The translations under genes and the position numbers were made by a program. From contig JAPULM010000664.1 in assembly GCA_027294925.1 (NCBI GenBank), positions 1 through 17,137 of the forward strand: a stretch of DNA of 17,137 nt, written 5' to 3'. Below, in pieces: positions 14,866 through 17,137 of the stretch (position 1 is the first letter of the stretch; each line of letters starts with the position of its first letter). The DNA comes from a bacterium (lineage in GTDB: Bacteria > Tectomicrobia > Entotheonellia > Entotheonellales > Entotheonellaceae). The notes under the pieces were generated by a model. The model was not told the origin of the DNA. It saw only the letters and a program-made list of their open reading frames with translations, and did not search any database.

Positions 14866-16143
14866 ATGAATATCCTCGTGGTTGGAAGCGGTGGGCGCGA
14901 ACATGCCCTGGTTTGGAAATTATCTCAAAGCCCACAGGCAGACCGGGTCTACTGTGCGCCGGGCAATGCCGGCTGTTGGCAGCACGCCATACCCGTGCCA
15001 ATCGCGGTGGACGATATTTGCGGCTTAGGTGATTTCGCCCTCGAACAGCATATTCATCTAACCGTGGTTGGTCCGGAGCTGCCACTGGCAATGGGCATTA
15101 CAGATGTCTTTGCCGAACGCGGCTTGTGTGTCTTTGGCCCAACCAAAGCGGCAGCCCAGCTCGAAGCAAGTAAAGCGTTTGCCAAAACCTTTATGCACCA
15201 GCATGGCATTCCCACCGCACATGCTGAGGTTTTCAAGGATATTGAGGCCGCCGAGACTTACATCCGCCACCGTCAAGACCCGTTGGTGGTCAAAGCCGAT
15301 GGGCTAGCGGCTGGCAAAGGGGTTATTGTCTGCCAGACTCAGAAACAGGCCTTAGAAGCGGTGCAACAAATCATGCGGACGCGCGTCTTCGGGGCAGCCG
15401 GTGACTGTGTGGTAATTGAAGACTTCCTTGGCGGAGAAGAGGTTTCTTTTCATGTCTTGGTTGATGGTGAACATGTCATTCCACTCGCCTCTTCACAGGA
15501 CCATAAGCGCGTTTTTGACCACGACCAAGGGCTTAATACCGGCGGTATGGGGGCCTATTCACCGGCGGTTATTACTGACGTCTTACACCAACAGATTTTA
15601 CATGATATTGTGATGCCTACCGTGCGAGGTATGGCCGCTGATGGAAGGCCCTATCGCGGGGTATTGTATACCGGCCTGATGATCGTTGACGGCCGACCGT
15701 ATGTACTGGAATATAATGCACGCTTCGGCGACCCTGAGACACAACCTCTGCTGGTCCGTCTCAGCGATGATCTCCTGCCGCTTCTTGATGGCGCGGCGCG
15801 TGGTAGTCTCTCGGGCTTGCAAGCGCGCTTTGTGCCGGAGCCCGCCCTTTGCGTCGTGATGGCTTCAGAGGGATATCCCGAGGCTTATGAAACGGGTTTA
15901 CCGATCACCGGATTGGATACCGTGGCAGAATTAGCCGACATATGGGTTTTTCACGCCGGCACAGACCTTCAAAATGAGCAAGTTGTCACCAACGGAGGAC
16001 GCGTGCTGGGCGTGACGGGGCGTGCGGCCTCGCTTGCCTCGGCCATTAAACGGACTTATCAGGCTATCCAGCGGATTCAGTGGCCAGGCGTCCATTACCG
16101 GAAGGATATTGGCTATCGTGCGCTCCAACGTGCAACCAGTTGA
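14866..16143 (+). CDS. purD: Phosphoribosylamine-glycine ligase (GAR synthetase)
   Basis: PurD joins glycine to 5-phosphoribosylamine with ATP, the second step of purine synthesis. It is an ATP-grasp enzyme of 425 residues, normal length. Motifs are VVGSGGREHALVWKL at the N-terminus (residues 5-19), CAPGNAG, VVGPELPLAMGITD, KADGLAAGKGV in the ATP-grasp domain, SSQDHKRVFDHDQGLNTGGMGAYSP (shown here as DHKRVFD and GGMGAY), and EYNARFGDPETQPLL, which carries metal-binding Glu and Asn. The C-terminal domain has ASEGYPEAYETGLPI. AAAAGG lies about 9 bases before ATG 14866. It follows purH directly. Confidence 0.97.
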   Translation: MNILVVGSGGREHALVWKLSQSPQADRVYCAPGNAGCWQHAIPVPIAVDDICGLGDFALEQHIHLTVVGPELPLAMGITDVFAERGLCVFGPTKAAAQLEASKAFAKTFMHQHGIPTAHAEVFKDIEAAETYIRHRQDPLVVKADGLAAGKGVIVCQTQKQALEAVQQIMRTRVFGAAGDCVVIEDFLGGEEVSFHVLVDGEHVIPLASSQDHKRVFDHDQGLNTGGMGAYSPAVITDVLHQQILHDIVMPTVRGMAADGRPYRGVLYTGLMIVDGRPYVLEYNARFGDPETQPLLVRLSDDLLPLLDGAARGSLSGLQARFVPEPALCVVMASEGYPEAYETGLPITGLDTVAELADIWVFHAGTDLQNEQVVTNGGRVLGVTGRAASLASAIKRTYQAIQRIQWPGVHYRKDIGYRALQRATS

Positions 16144-16252
16144 TCCTAACGTTGTACGGTTACCAGTTCCCGATGAGAGCAGCTGGCGCGTTGAGGTGGA
16201 AATTGGTAGAGTAAATATATCGCTAGGGGGCGGAGGGACTGTCTGTGGCTGA

Positions 16253-16606
<354 letters not shown>

Positions 16607-16750
16607 CCATAAGACCTGTCGGCAATTTGTCTAGGTGTGTTGGACGTTAGGAATATTCGAATCAAGTGAGACGTTGCAGCAGATTAAGGTGAGCCTACCT
16701 GCTGGTGACCTAGAAAAAGGCGGCGGAGGACTGTTGCAACACAGGTTGTC

Positions 16751-17137
16751 ATGAAAACGTTTCATTTGCGGCGCTACGTACTCCTATCTATAGTCGTTCA
16801 TCTACTTGTGTTGTGGTTGCTCAGTTTTTTGCCACCATCTGGACCGATGCTAGATGCACCAGTGGCAATACGCATGCTTAATCCGCCACCGTTGACTGAC
16901 TTGCAGTCTTTGCCCCCGGCCCCTAATAATCCGCTAACGCCAAAACGTCAACCGCTCAAAAAAACAACGCCAAAACAGCTACACAAAAAAGGCGGCATCC
17001 TTGCAGAACTCCCCAAACCGCTACGCCAGGAACAGCCTAAAGATGCGCGCCTGGTGTCGAAATACGACAGCAAAGCACAGGATATCGGGGCTAGAAGCTC
17101 AAGGGCCCAAAAACCTTCCGGACAGATGCCGCGGTTG
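16751..17137 (+). CDS. TonB-type energy-transducing protein, N-terminal part (cut by window end)
   Basis: The frame is open from ATG 16751 to the window edge, 129 codons without a stop. The protein begins with a short basic stretch (MKTFHLRRY) and one hydrophobic segment at about residues 9-28. That segment contains S-I-V-V-H, the SxxxH pattern of TonB membrane anchors that contact ExbB-ExbD. A Pro/Lys-rich spacer follows (PPPLTDLQSLPPAP, PKRQPLKKTTPKQ), as expected for crossing the periplasm. The C-terminal TonB domain would lie beyond the window. TolA or another Pro-rich periplasmic protein is possible. The ribosome-binding site is weak (AGG, 5 bases upstream); a better GGAGGA (16725-16730) is 20 bases away. 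Confidence 0.7.
   Translation, partial: MKTFHLRRYVLLSIVVHLLVLWLLSFLPPSGPMLDAPVAIRMLNPPPLTDLQSLPPAPNNPLTPKRQPLKKTTPKQLHKKGGILAELPKPLRQEQPKDARLVSKYDSKAQDIGARSSRAQKPSGQMPRL

Overview
The window holds about 17 kb of chromosomal housekeeping DNA of intermediate GC. It carries 17 protein genes (one cut by the right edge) and three tRNA genes. ZapA and a ZapB-like coiled coil, a TonB-type protein, GlnB, HrcA and RNase Y occur together. This points to a Gram-negative of the 'deltaproteobacterial' type (Desulfobacterota, Myxococcota, Tectomicrobia or a relative). The phylum is inferred from gene content and order only. I see no transposase, integrase, phage gene, CRISPR array or toxin module.

Layout, left to right. 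(1) A promoter, tRNA-Lys(CTT) and tRNA-Leu(TAG) precede tig-clpP-clpX, the trigger factor and ClpXP proteolysis set. (2) tRNA-Val(GAC) is followed by infC-rpmI-rplT (IF-3, L35, L20), with infC apparently starting at an AUA codon. (3) A zapB-like gene and zapA come next, where pheS-pheT often sit in related genomes. (4) An 831-bp stretch without a convincing gene holds several hairpins, in the slot where many proteobacteria encode 6S RNA. (5) A 5-formyltetrahydrofolate cyclo-ligase gene and rny (RNase Y) follow. (6) holB (DNA polymerase III delta') is the only minus-strand gene, convergent with rny and divergent from hrcA. (7) hrcA, prmA and rsmE follow, without the grpE-dnaK-dnaJ genes that lie between hrcA and prmA in the Bacillus-type operon. 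(8) purH (overlapping rsmE by 4 bp) and purD supply purine synthesis. (9) glnB (PII nitrogen signal protein) and the start of a TonB-like gene end the window.

The genes form short co-directional runs with common themes: protein folding and turnover (tig, clpP, clpX, hrcA), translation (tRNAs, infC, rpmI, rplT, prmA, rsmE), division (zapA, zapB-like), RNA decay (rny), one-carbon and purine metabolism (cyclo-ligase, purH, purD) and nitrogen sensing (glnB).

I did not find a clearly new multi-gene system. The points most worth a second look are the AUA start of infC, the unexplained 831-bp region between zapA and the cyclo-ligase gene, a two-copy dispersed hairpin repeat at the 3' ends of clpP and rny, and the hrcA locus with a single perfect CIRCE half-site and no chaperone genes.
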